Source: Pyrinomonadaceae bacterium
GTDB lineage: Bacteria; Acidobacteriota; Blastocatellia; Pyrinomonadales; Pyrinomonadaceae
Assembly: GCA_028284415.1 (NCBI GenBank)
Contig: JANQRU010000001.1
Coordinates: 310,001 to 374,000, forward strand
Length of the DNA stretch: 64,000 nt
Direction: 5' to 3'
Position numbers and translations under genes: made by a program. Below the pieces are notes generated by a model. That model saw nothing but the letters and a program-made list of their open reading frames with translations. It made no database searches and was not told the origin of the DNA. Shown piece by piece: positions 14,604 to 23,429 of the stretch. Each line of letters starts with the position of its first letter. Position 1 is the first letter of the stretch.

Positions 14604-16859
14604 TTACTCAGTTATTCGATACACCTTATTTTTCCAAACAACAACAACTTGTTTTCCTATCGACAAATACTTCGCTAATGCCTTTTCTTTGTTGATAAGT
14701 TCAAAGAATTCGTTGCTTGCGAATTTAACCGTTATTTCAGGTAATTTATCCTCTTTTTTGTAAGCTGTATCAATCCAATTTCCGTTATCGTTGATAAAGT
14801 TTTTAGTTCCGATAAACTGATTTTTAGTTGTATTTTTCAAATAAACTGAATCGGCTTTTTTGTCTTCTTCTGAAACAGTGATATTTGACTGAAGAGTGTT
14901 TTGTTGAACGCTCTGAGCAACTGCATCACGTCCAGTTGTACTTTTCATCTTAGATGAAACTCCAGGGGCTCTTCTAAAACGATTACCACTGGTTTCTCCT
15001 GGTCTGTAACTACCGTCAGTAGCTAAATAAGAGGTATATGGCGTGACTATTCCGAAGCGGGTGCCGAGCTCAATAATTTCATCGCGAAGTTCTTTGTTTT
15101 CTCCATTCGCTCTGATTTGTTCAATTAACCAGCCAACTCGACGTGATGCCCATAGTCTCGGCAGAAAATCGTTTTCTGTGGAACGCATCGGAAAATCCAA
15201 ATTATTGTAGCGAAATTCCCTTATTCTGTTGCCACTCTTTCCTTTCAAAAGAAGAGAAATATTCTGCAAATCACTAGAATTTTTGTAACGTCCAATTATA
15301 ACCATTTGCATTCCCTTGAAAATATCCGAAATTTTTCTTGGATACATATAATCTGGCTTGAGTGAACCAAAATTTATATTTATATCCGATAAGACCGGAG
15401 AATTTACTTTGGTAAAGAAATTTGAAACTTTAACTTCCAAATCTTCTTTTGGTTGGACATAATCAGCAACCCCTGAATTTTCTGCTGCGAGTTTATCTAG
15501 CAATCTTGTATTTACATCATACCCAACACCAAAAGGAAACATTCTTAGTCCGTTTACATTTATTTTTTTAGCATTTGCAATGATCTTATCTACGTTTGAT
15601 TCACCGACTGTTGGTAAACCATCCGTTAGGAATACGAGCATCTTAGGTCGGCTTGATGAATCAAACTGTTTTAGTGCAGCACGTAAAGCATCATTTATGT
15701 TTGTTCCGCCATTTGGTTTTAATTTTTTTACAAACTCAACTCCCTTTTTCTTCCCGCCATTGCTAGCTGAAATTAAACCAGTTTCCATTAAATGCTCTTC
15801 ACCTGAAAAATTTATTACGTTGTATCTATCTCCATCATTTAAACTCTGTATGCCAAAATTTAAAGCCGGGCGAGCTTTTGTTATTTTTCCGGCATCAGCC
15901 ATTGAACCTGATGTATCAAGCACAAAAATTACGTCCTTATTTACAATTTCTTTGTTAGATATTTTGTCGCTTGGAGAGATCATTAATAGAAAATAACCAT
16001 CTTTTCCAGGTTCTCTGTATGTCATCAAAGACATTCCAAAATCATTATTAGAAAGACCATAAAATAATTGAAAATCACTAGGATTTTTCTTTGTTTCAAA
16101 AGAAACCGTAGCTGTCTTTTCACCTTTGTTATTTACATCTATCGAATGGCTTGGAGAATAAATGTTTCTAATGGCTTCTTTTCCAATAATTTGAATTTTT
16201 CCTGAGATGGTTCCGAATTTCTGTGTTGGATTTACAGGCGGTCTGCGAGAACTGTTCATTTCACGATATGGGTAATTTCTATTTCTTGCCCAAAGCCTTT
16301 TACCTGTTCCTAGAGGATATTTGTAAGAAACTGTTCCCGAATCGGCTTTCAAAACTTGTGAATAAGTGATTTCAAGCTTTTTGTCTGAATTTCCCGGTAT
16401 CGGGAAAATTGATGCTTGAAATAAATCTTTGCCTGCGTACTCTAAAAGTCCCGGGTCTTTCATTTTTCTTACAATTTCATTATAAATTCGCCTAGCCTCT
16501 TTTCTTGTACGAACTTCCCCAACCAGTCTTTTGCCATTTTCCCAGATTGCAAACTGCTCGATCGAAGCATCTTCAGGAATTGGAAAAAAGTATTTACCTT
16601 CAAGTGTGTAAGGCAAATTATTTCTGAAAACCTGCTCAACACGAGTAGTTGCAACCTGACCTTTTATTTTGGTATCAATTTGAATAGATTTAATTGGTAA
16701 AACTATTGGAAGTGGGCGAGGTCTCGGGATTGGACGTGGACATCTGGGTCTTATTGTGCAATGACTTGGTAAAATAATGCCTTGCGAAAACACAATCTCT
16801 ACAGACACAAAAATTACAAACAGCAATCCAAAAAAGCTGAATATCTTCTTAGAATACAT
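14604..16859 (-). CDS. Exported VIT and von Willebrand A domain protein
   Basis: A 751-residue protein resembling inter-alpha-trypsin inhibitor heavy chains. A signal peptide and a Pro/Arg-rich stretch (RPRCPRPIPRPRPLPIVLP) precede a VIT domain at ~55-180 (IKGQVATTRVEQVFRNNLPYT, EGKYFFPIPEDASIEQF). A VWA domain at ~310-480 has an intact metal-ion site (DVIFVLDTSGSMADAG; FLTDGLPTVGE). A C-terminal region of ~200 residues includes GTRFGIVTPYTSYL, which is conserved in this family. These proteins usually bind other proteins through the metal site at the cell surface. The start has GGAG upstream. It is monocistronic between two terminators or divergent genes. Confidence 0.93.
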   Translation of the reverse strand: MYSKKIFSFFGLLFVIFVSVEIVFSQGIILPSHCTIRPRCPRPIPRPRPLPIVLPIKSIQIDTKIKGQVATTRVEQVFRNNLPYTLEGKYFFPIPEDASIEQFAIWENGKRLVGEVRTRKEARRIYNEIVRKMKDPGLLEYAGKDLFQASIFPIPGNSDKKLEITYSQVLKADSGTVSYKYPLGTGKRLWARNRNYPYREMNSSRRPPVNPTQKFGTISGKIQIIGKEAIRNIYSPSHSIDVNNKGEKTATVSFETKKNPSDFQLFYGLSNNDFGMSLMTYREPGKDGYFLLMISPSDKISNKEIVNKDVIFVLDTSGSMADAGKITKARPALNFGIQSLNDGDRYNVINFSGEEHLMETGLISASNGGKKKGVEFVKKLKPNGGTNINDALRAALKQFDSSSRPKMLVFLTDGLPTVGESNVDKIIANAKKINVNGLRMFPFGVGYDVNTRLLDKLAAENSGVADYVQPKEDLEVKVSNFFTKVNSPVLSDININFGSLKPDYMYPRKISDIFKGMQMVIIGRYKNSSDLQNISLLLKGKSGNRIREFRYNNLDFPMRSTENDFLPRLWASRRVGWLIEQIRANGENKELRDEIIELGTRFGIVTPYTSYLATDGSYRPGETSGNRFRRAPGVSSKMKSTTGRDAVAQSVQQNTLQSNITVSEEDKKADSVYLKNTTKNQFIGTKNFINDNGNWIDTAYKKEDKLPEITVKFASNEFFELINKEKALAKYLSIGKQVVVVWKNKVYRITE

Positions 16860-17030
16860 TTAATTTTCTCCTCAAAATTAGGGTAACTTTATGCGGATAT
16901 CTTTAAACACACTTAGTTTGACGTTACATAGAACGTTTGAAGATGCTATTTCTTGCATTTTTTTGAAAAAATTTATTAGATTATGTTTTTTCTGATAAAC
17001 TTCAGAAAATCAAACCTTGGAGTCTCCACA

Positions 17031-18791
17031 ATGAAATACTCTGTTTTCTTATTTCTATTTTTCCTATTGTCAATCACCATCAATGTTTTTTCACAAGTAA
17101 ATAGTGTAAATAATACAACTATTTGTACTGATGATTTTTCTAAAACATTGGTTCAACAGCAGTTATCTGGAATTGACGGAATTATTGAACCTGAAAAGAA
17201 AATAAAAAGCCTTACCAAAATAGCGAAATTCTTTTGGGATTTTGATAAAGAACAATCTGCTGATTATTTCAGAGAAGCATATAAGTTAGCTGAAGAGGAC
17301 TTTTTCGAACGTAACAAAAAAAGGAAAAAGTATCAGTATATTCAAGATCATAGGTCTTTGGTTTTAACTGAGGTAGCTAAAAAAGACAACAAATTATCAA
17401 ACGAATTAAGAAAAAAATACCTCTCAAACATTGAAGATAAAATGAATTCACGAAAAACAAATAACTTTGGTAAATATCGTGAAATCCAATCAACTCTTTT
17501 TATTGTTGCTGAGATAGCCAAATCTAATCCAGAATTTGCGATAAAGATGGGACAAGAAGTTACGAAATACGAATTATCAAATGCATGGTATTTTGGGCTC
17601 TACTACATTGCTGCAAAGAATCAATCAGTTTCAGATGCTTTATTCACTGATGTTCTGTCAAAACATACCAACACTGATGTCTTCAGACTTTTGTATTTAT
17701 CAGCTTACCCATTTGTAAGCGAAAGGATTTTTGGGGTGGAAAAGAATTCTTTAGGAATGACAATTGATGAATCTATAATGCCTAATCCTGCATTACAAAA
17801 AGCTTTCTTAAATGTTTTGCTGGACAAAATCTTAAAATTAACACCAGAAGATTCCGGTAAATCAATCCAAACGGCTTTTCCAAATACTTCAATTGCCATT
17901 TCTGCCCTAAGAGATTTTGAGCCATTAATTCCTCAATTTCCAGAAATAAGAAGTAAGTTTTATCAAGCTAAAACTCATGCAATTTCGCTGATCTCAAATG
18001 AAATGCTTGATAACTTAGATAAAAGAATTGAATTAAATAAATCTTTCAATTCATCAGTCCGAGACAAAATCGATAATCTAAAAAAACTTGAAAGTGACGG
18101 TAAGTTAACTGACGCAGCTATTTTCTCTGTGATGTTTGGTCTTAAAGAAGAAATTCACTTTGAAGAAATGAAGCCATGGCTGATAAAAATAGTTGATTCC
18201 AAAGCTAGAGAAGCAGCTGAACAATACTTTTACTACAAAAGAACAACTGTCGCAGTTGATGAAGAAAGACTAGATGATGCCCGAAAGTATTCAGAAAAGG
18301 TAACAGGTTTTATTTATAAAGCTAATCTAAAGTTTGAAATAGCCCAAGCTGAAATAAAAAGCAAGAAAGATAGATATACTACCGATAAATTACTAAGCGA
18401 TGTTTTTATTTCAGCGAACAAAGCCGATGATTCTGCAGAAAAAGCTCAAGTATTCTTTGGATTAGCCAAGTTATATGCAGATTTTGACGAACTACAATCC
18501 ACACAAGCTTTGAACAAGGCTATTGAAATAACTAATAAGCTTGAGAATCCTGATATATTTAAGAGTCATTTACAGGTGGCAGTAAAAATGAAAATGGCAC
18601 AGTTTTACACTTCATATCAAACTGTTGGATTAAATATGGAAGAAGTTTTTAGAAAAGTGAGTAATAAAAACTTTAGTCAAGCTATCGGTCAGGCGCAGAG
18701 CTTTTCTGATTCATATTTTAGAACGATTGCTGTAATTGCTTCAGTAAATAAATGTAGAAAGAACATTGCCAAAGAGAAAGTTGTTAATTAA
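17031..18791 (+). CDS. Exported helical-repeat protein, unknown function
   Basis: I do not recognise a family. From ATG 17031 (GGAG eight bases upstream; the frame itself reaches back to 16983) the protein has ~586 residues with a signal peptide (YSVFLFLFFLLSITINVFSQ). The rest is almost wholly helical and charged, with paired-helix segments such as ERLDDARKYSEKVTGFIYKANLKFEIA that look like TPR-type repeats. Cysteines are few. The stop overlaps the end of the convergent coiled-coil gene by four bases. A role as a periplasmic scaffold is a guess from the repeat-like composition. Confidence 0.75.
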   Translation: MKYSVFLFLFFLLSITINVFSQVNSVNNTTICTDDFSKTLVQQQLSGIDGIIEPEKKIKSLTKIAKFFWDFDKEQSADYFREAYKLAEEDFFERNKKRKKYQYIQDHRSLVLTEVAKKDNKLSNELRKKYLSNIEDKMNSRKTNNFGKYREIQSTLFIVAEIAKSNPEFAIKMGQEVTKYELSNAWYFGLYYIAAKNQSVSDALFTDVLSKHTNTDVFRLLYLSAYPFVSERIFGVEKNSLGMTIDESIMPNPALQKAFLNVLLDKILKLTPEDSGKSIQTAFPNTSIAISALRDFEPLIPQFPEIRSKFYQAKTHAISLISNEMLDNLDKRIELNKSFNSSVRDKIDNLKKLESDGKLTDAAIFSVMFGLKEEIHFEEMKPWLIKIVDSKAREAAEQYFYYKRTTVAVDEERLDDARKYSEKVTGFIYKANLKFEIAQAEIKSKKDRYTTDKLLSDVFISANKADDSAEKAQVFFGLAKLYADFDELQSTQALNKAIEITNKLENPDIFKSHLQVAVKMKMAQFYTSYQTVGLNMEEVFRKVSNKNFSQAIGQAQSFSDSYFRTIAVIASVNKCRKNIAKEKVVN

Positions 18792-19462
18792 GGCTGGTTT
18801 TTTGAACTTTCATCCTCTAATGCTTTATCAATTTGTTTTTCAAATTTGAGTCTGACCTTTTCTACCCACTCATCAGCTTTTTTTAAACTCTGCTCTATGT
18901 TTTCACGATTTCTTTGTATTTGTGAAAGTAAATTTTCTAAATTCTTTTTTTCTGACTCTAAGTTTTTCTTTCTTTGCTCTCTAATATCTTCTGGTCGTAA
19001 TGATCCGTAAATAGCAGTTGAACGCGAAATTATCTCAGGTCGTAAATTGTATTCAACCGCCTCTAATCTTGTTTTTATGTTAGTTTCTTTTTCTACCAAA
19101 TCTATCAATTGTTTTCTCAGGTTTTCGGCTCTCTGTTCAGTTTTGGTCAAAATATCCAAGCTTAGCAAAAGTTTTTTTTGTTCTGCGTCGTAATTGCTAC
19201 CTTTTGATGATTCCAAAGACTTTATACGAACTAGTAATTCTTCTAACTTTTTCTCCAAATCTGAAGATCCTTTGTTTTTATCTTCAGAATTACTCTTAAT
19301 GGAAATATTTTTGTCATTATCAATATCACGGCTAACTACTTCAGCAATATCATCAGGGGGTGTAGCTTCGGGAATTTGTCCGTTTGCTTGATATGAAAAA
19401 ATGAAGATGATTACCACAATAAATGGGCTATATTTTTTTATGCTTTCGAATACTTGATACAT
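18788..19462 (-). CDS. Membrane-anchored or exported coiled-coil protein, unknown function
   Basis: A 224-residue protein with an N-terminal hydrophobic segment (FIVVIIFIFSYQANGQ, signal peptide or anchor) and a long coiled coil at ~65-215, rich in K, E, L and R (DLEKKLEELLVRIKSLES; KKNLESEKKNLENLLSQIQRN). No known domain is visible. It starts six bases after the stop of the upstream 94-residue gene, so the two form an operon. AGGA precedes the ATG. Confidence 0.75.
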   Translation of the reverse strand: MYQVFESIKKYSPFIVVIIFIFSYQANGQIPEATPPDDIAEVVSRDIDNDKNISIKSNSEDKNKGSSDLEKKLEELLVRIKSLESSKGSNYDAEQKKLLLSLDILTKTEQRAENLRKQLIDLVEKETNIKTRLEAVEYNLRPEIISRSTAIYGSLRPEDIREQRKKNLESEKKNLENLLSQIQRNRENIEQSLKKADEWVEKVRLKFEKQIDKALEDESSKNQP

Positions 19463-19468
19463 TTTGAT

Positions 19469-19753
19469 TTATCCTTTTTCTTCTGTTTGATTATTTTCCT
19501 CAATCTTCGATTTTTTGTCAGGTAAAAAATCACCAGTGACCATTTCTGTTACATTTTTTACTGTTCCAACTATTGGAATAGCATCTAAACCTGAATTGAT
19601 TGATCCATTTATTACCCCTTTTTTCTTAATATCGTAAGCCAAAAAGCCTAAAGCCATTGCCGTACTTAAGCCAGGAACTGATCTGGCTACCTTCCTTGCA
19701 ACTCGCCACCCACCTGCGTGTATAACTTTTGAGAATAACTTATTTTTTTCCAT
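19469..19753 (-). CDS. Small hydrophobic-region protein, unknown function
   Basis: A ~94-residue protein from ATG 19753 (AAGGGGG upstream; the frame continues to ATG 19786, which has no ribosome site). The middle (RSVPGLSTAMALGFLAYDIKKKGVINGSINSGLDAIPIVGTVKNVTEM is not one motif but two glycine-rich hydrophobic stretches) resembles small membrane-active or toxin-like proteins with a DAIPIVGTVK turn. The C-terminus is charged (PDKKSKIEENN). It is first in an operon with the coiled-coil protein. The function is unknown. Confidence 0.6.
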   Translation of the reverse strand: MEKNKLFSKVIHAGGWRVARKVARSVPGLSTAMALGFLAYDIKKKGVINGSINSGLDAIPIVGTVKNVTEMVTGDFLPDKKSKIEENNQTEEKG

Positions 19754-19887
19754 ATTTAAGAAAACCCCCTTGTGATTAATCAGCAATTATTTTTAAAAAG
19801 AACAAATAACTTTTGCAAATTTTTGATGCCTTAAGGATACTTCTATTTGCACGTATTTATCCAATTTTAGTTTCAGGTAAATCATAA

Positions 19888-20859
19888 ATGTCCTTAAAAA
19901 TAAATAACCTTTCAAAAAATTATGATGGCACTTGGATTATTAAAGATATTTCATTTGCCGCACATTCAGGTGAAATCTTAGGCGTTTTTGGCACAACAGG
20001 TAGCGGTAAATCTGTTTTGATGCGTTTAATTGCCGGTATAGAAAAATCAGATAGCGGTGATATTTCTTCATCCGACAAAGACGTGACTGAAATGAGTTGT
20101 GAAGATCGTGGTTTTCAGTTTCCAAGTCTTTCAAACGAATCCTTTTGGCAGAAATTATTTGGCTCAAAAGAATCTGAATTGGCTGACGGTGAAGGTCAAA
20201 TCCTTGCACTTGAGAATGTACTTGAAGAAGCTGATGGAGTTTTGCTATTGGATAATTCATTCTGCCAAATGGATAAAAATACAAAAGCTAATGCTTATAA
20301 AAAGTTAAAACAAGTCACCAAAGAAAAAAATCTCACAGTAATTTTCGCAACCAATGATTACGATGAAATCTTTCAAGTTTGTAATCGAGTTGCCATATTG
20401 AGCAATAAAGAAATAAAACAAATTGGTACACCCAAAGAAATCTACGAAAATCCAAATTCTAAAGCTGTTGCAGAAATTTTTGGTGAAAATAACTTGTTTT
20501 TGGCTAGAAGACTTACATCAAATAAATCTTCGATACCTGAATTTTTAACTTTGGAAGGAGAACATAAACTCACTACCGCACAAATAGATAAGAAAAAATT
20601 AGGAACTATAAATCAGAATATTTTTTTATCAATTAGACCTGAACAAGTTGTAATCACATCGGGAGCATCATTTCCTGAAGATAATTTACTAAAAGCTAAG
20701 GTTACTGATATAAAATTTCTTGGCTCAACAACAAAAATATATCTTGACTCAGAAGGTTTGGAGTTAAAATCTAAAGTTTTGAGAGTTGTTGGTCTAAATG
20801 TAGGTGATGAATGCGTCGTTGGACTGCCACCTAACAGAATAAACGTTCTCAAAGAATAA
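19888..20859 (+). CDS. Degenerate ABC-type ATPase with TOBE-like C-terminus
   Basis: A 323-residue protein of the PotA/FbpC-like importer ATPase type. The A-loop region (LSKNYDGTW) and Walker A GTTGSGKS (35-42) are intact. Other motifs are lost: the signature LSGGQ reads LADGE (98-102), the Walker B glutamate is asparagine (LLLDN, N123), the D-loop SALD is CQMD, and the H-loop histidine is asparagine (ATNDYDE, N156). Only ~45 residues lie between the Q-loop (FQFPS, Q77) and Walker B, so the helical domain is largely missing. Residues ~215-323 keep a TOBE-like beta domain (FLSIRPEQVVI; VGDECVVGLPPNRINVL). It may bind but not hydrolyse ATP. No permease or binding protein is adjacent; it is monocistronic with a terminator. 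Confidence 0.85.
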   Translation: MSLKINNLSKNYDGTWIIKDISFAAHSGEILGVFGTTGSGKSVLMRLIAGIEKSDSGDISSSDKDVTEMSCEDRGFQFPSLSNESFWQKLFGSKESELADGEGQILALENVLEEADGVLLLDNSFCQMDKNTKANAYKKLKQVTKEKNLTVIFATNDYDEIFQVCNRVAILSNKEIKQIGTPKEIYENPNSKAVAEIFGENNLFLARRLTSNKSSIPEFLTLEGEHKLTTAQIDKKKLGTINQNIFLSIRPEQVVITSGASFPEDNLLKAKVTDIKFLGSTTKIYLDSEGLELKSKVLRVVGLNVGDECVVGLPPNRINVLKE

Positions 20860-20895
20860 AAAGAGGCTTGTAAATTTCACAAGCCTCTTTTTTAA
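20858..20895. terminator. Bidirectional terminator between the ABC ATPase and OmpA-like genes
   Basis: AAGAGGCTTGT and its complement (20861-20871, 20879-20889 region) form an 11-bp stem with A-rich sequence before and T-rich after, so it can end both the rightward ATPase transcript and the leftward OmpA-like transcript. Confidence 0.88.
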
Positions 20896-20896
20896 C

Positions 20897-22429
20897 TTAT
20901 TGAATGTTCGGTGTAAAAATTATTTCCACTCGCCTGTTTTTTGCACGGTTTCTGCGTGTATTGTTCGATGCTACAGGCAAAGTTGAACCTAGCCCCTTAG
21001 ATTGTAAACGGCTTTCGCCTACTCCTAAGGACATTAATTTATCAGAAATTGCCTGTGCTCTTTCATTTGTGAGGATTTGTAGAGCATCAACTTCCCCTCG
21101 GTTATCAGTATGTGACTCAATCCTAACGTTGTAATCAGAATTATTAACCAAAACATTAGCAAGCTCGCTTAGTTTAGAATTTCCAGTTTCTGAAAAACCA
21201 CTCACACGAATTCCAGACCAATAATTTTCATCCAAAGTTAAAACTATCCCTCTTTCATTTTGCTGAGTTTTACCAAATCGGCTTAATGAATTAATGAACA
21301 AGGAAGAATTTGATTGAAGTCTGGCAAGTTTTTTATCTTTTTCTCTTTCAGCTTCAAGCAATTGTTGTTTGGCTTCAATTTTAGCGAGTTTAATATTCAA
21401 TTGTTGATTCTGGTCTCTTAAACGTTTTAGTTCAGCTTGAAGATTTCTCACTTGGCTTGAATAATTCATTGCATCACGCTCAGCCAATTCCCTTGCTCTG
21501 GTTTCTCTAGAAAGTTCAGACTTAAGCTCAGTTATTTCATTTTGAGCGTCAACAAATTTATCTTCAGCCTGTCTTAATTCTGCATCCTGACGGAGTTTAA
21601 TATTTCTTTTCTCTCGGGCATCTTTTCTGACAAGAGCAATTGCCTCAGCTTGAACAGCTGTACTTATTGCTTTACGTGCAGCTACATCAACATACTCTTC
21701 ATCTCTTCCAGCTTTCCAGCCATTTTCAGCGTTATTTAATAGCACTTTAGCCTGTTGGAATTCTTTTGGTGCATCTCTATCAGCCCCTGCGTACTCTGCC
21801 AGTGCAACTGCTTGTTTAGCTTGTAAAACTGCCGGTGGAGTTTTCCTATAATCTATATTTGCAATTTCGGGTGTTCTGGGATTGTTAAAATAATCACTTG
21901 AATTTCCGAAATACTGAATTGTGGTAGTCGTAGGTATTCGACGACCACTTCTTGAATAAGGGCTTAGATTTTCAAGCATAACGGCTCTGCTCGGTCTTGT
22001 AACCATAAAGTGAGGCTCTGCGGTTATTATCAAAGCAAAAGTCTGCAAACGAGTTGTAACTTTAATCTTTGAATCAAATTCAAAGAACCCTCGACGCTTA
22101 ATTTCTCCTAAATTATCGACTTGCCCACTTGGAGAAATTGCCCAAAGAATATAAGTTGCATAGCCAGCTCCAAGTTCAAATGGTCTTGGCATTTTTGACA
22201 CAGACAACGAAATCTCTGTTCCATTTTTTTTAGTTCTTTCAATGTCAGCTTCGCCTTTCATTCTTGGAAATCTAGTAGTTCCACGAAATCTGACAACTAC
22301 CTCTTCATCTATTGGATAAGTTATTGCCTTTGTTTTCCTAGGAACATCTACTTGAGCAAAACTTGTAACAGCCAGCAAAAACAAGACAGACAAAAGACAT
22401 GATAATTTAAGTGCGTTTTTTATGAACAT
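20897..22429 (-). CDS. OmpA-family outer-membrane/peptidoglycan-linking protein
   Basis: A 510-residue exported protein. After the signal peptide (LLSVLFLLAVTSFAQ) comes a beta-rich domain of ~170 residues. Next is an alanine-rich segment (VLQAKQAVALAEYAGADRDAPKEFQQAK, in pieces) resembling DUF4398, then a long coiled coil at ~265-370. The OmpA C-terminal peptidoglycan-binding domain occupies ~385-505 (IRIESHTDNRGEVDALQ as VRIESHTDNRG; NERAQAISDKLMSLGV; NRAKNRRVEIIF). The TDNRG...NRRVE residues that bind diaminopimelate are present. It probably tethers the outer membrane to the wall. GGAG precedes the ATG. Confidence 0.9.
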   Translation of the reverse strand: MFIKNALKLSCLLSVLFLLAVTSFAQVDVPRKTKAITYPIDEEVVVRFRGTTRFPRMKGEADIERTKKNGTEISLSVSKMPRPFELGAGYATYILWAISPSGQVDNLGEIKRRGFFEFDSKIKVTTRLQTFALIITAEPHFMVTRPSRAVMLENLSPYSRSGRRIPTTTTIQYFGNSSDYFNNPRTPEIANIDYRKTPPAVLQAKQAVALAEYAGADRDAPKEFQQAKVLLNNAENGWKAGRDEEYVDVAARKAISTAVQAEAIALVRKDAREKRNIKLRQDAELRQAEDKFVDAQNEITELKSELSRETRARELAERDAMNYSSQVRNLQAELKRLRDQNQQLNIKLAKIEAKQQLLEAEREKDKKLARLQSNSSLFINSLSRFGKTQQNERGIVLTLDENYWSGIRVSGFSETGNSKLSELANVLVNNSDYNVRIESHTDNRGEVDALQILTNERAQAISDKLMSLGVGESRLQSKGLGSTLPVASNNTRRNRAKNRRVEIIFTPNIQ

Positions 22430-22602
22430 ATTTTTCTCCGAAATGGAAAGAGTTTGTTAGTTAAAATGATGCGTGGAAGACATATAATGTTGCTATTCTA
22501 ATTTATTTTCACCAATTTAGGAAATTTTTCTGGAAATTTGAGCTAATTAATAATATGCTAGCTTAAAATCACATGTTTACATCCATCAAAATCTTTTGAA
22601 TT

Positions 22603-23322
22603 ATGAAAAAAAGCACACAGTTTTTCTTACTTTGTATTTTACTTTTCGGCTTACATTTAAGCGTTAAGGCTGAGCCAATTAGAATAACAGCTGGAAGTTC
22701 AGGTATAGTCTTTTCTGGCTTATCTTCAACTAATACTCCTAGATTTAGCATTTCTGGTACCTCGTCTAACTCGTTTTTACGTTTTGGTTATACATCTAGA
22801 ATTAATTCTAACAACATTTCTCCAATCAGGGCATGTTTAGTTAACTGTCAAGCCGGTGATATATATAGTGGCAATCTTTTCATTTTTATTGGCGGATCAG
22901 AAGCTTTTCCATTGCTTAATGGAATTCCTGCATCTTTAACTTCTACTAATACAGTTGCGAATATTGATGGTGAAAACTTCTCCAATTTTAATTTCAGTGG
23001 AACTACATTTAATTTTCGCAGTGTAACTGATGTAATTCCTAACTCTGAATTAAGAGCCTTAACCCTTGAATTACCATTTTTTATGAGTGGAAAAATTGTC
23101 TTGAATGGAACAACCTCTAGGGATATAACCGGGTTGGGTCTTGTTAAAATATTTTACTTCAGAAATGATTCAGGCAAATATGATCTTGAAGCTGTGACTT
23201 ACAATTTTCAGTCTGGACCAGAGCCTACTCCTGAACCAACGACTTTGTTACTTCTAGCAACAGGTTTGGCTGGAATTGGGGGATATGCTTCTCGTAGAAG
23301 AAAGAAAAAGCAACAAAATTAG
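22603..23322 (+). CDS. PEP-CTERM sorting-domain protein
   Basis: A 239-residue exported protein. The N-terminal signal peptide (FFLLCILLFGLHLSVKA) precedes a Ser/Thr/Asn-rich beta domain without known motifs. It ends in the PEP-CTERM tripartite signal: PEP at ~211 and repeated, a hydrophobic segment (TTLLLLATGLAGIGGYA) and a basic tail (SRRRKKK). Such proteins are cut and anchored or released by an exosortase and are linked to extracellular polysaccharide production. No exosortase is in this window. The gene is monocistronic, with a strong terminator 20 bases downstream. The ribosome site is weak. Confidence 0.92.
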   Translation: MKKSTQFFLLCILLFGLHLSVKAEPIRITAGSSGIVFSGLSSTNTPRFSISGTSSNSFLRFGYTSRINSNNISPIRACLVNCQAGDIYSGNLFIFIGGSEAFPLLNGIPASLTSTNTVANIDGENFSNFNFSGTTFNFRSVTDVIPNSELRALTLELPFFMSGKIVLNGTTSRDITGLGLVKIFYFRNDSGKYDLEAVTYNFQSGPEPTPEPTTLLLLATGLAGIGGYASRRRKKKQQN

Positions 23323-23334
23323 AGATTGTTCTTG

Positions 23335-23383
23335 ATAATAAAAAAGCGAAGTTTGTTGGAAAGTAATAAACTTCGCTTTTTTG
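23335..23383 (+). terminator. Terminator after the PEP-CTERM gene
   Basis: AAAAAGCGAAGTTT (23341-23354) pairs with AAACTTCGCTTTTT (23368-23381) around a 13-base loop and is followed by TTGTGTTT, giving a clear rho-independent terminator that could also act leftward. Confidence 0.88.
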
Positions 23384-23429
23384 TGTTTGACGTTAAGAAG
23401 GTGTTGAAACTACACTTTTGCTTTTACAG

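Noticed and set aside
15580-15996. 138-codon rightward frame inside the VIT-VWA gene
   Set aside because: Shadow of the metal-ion-site region of the real leftward gene; no start signal.
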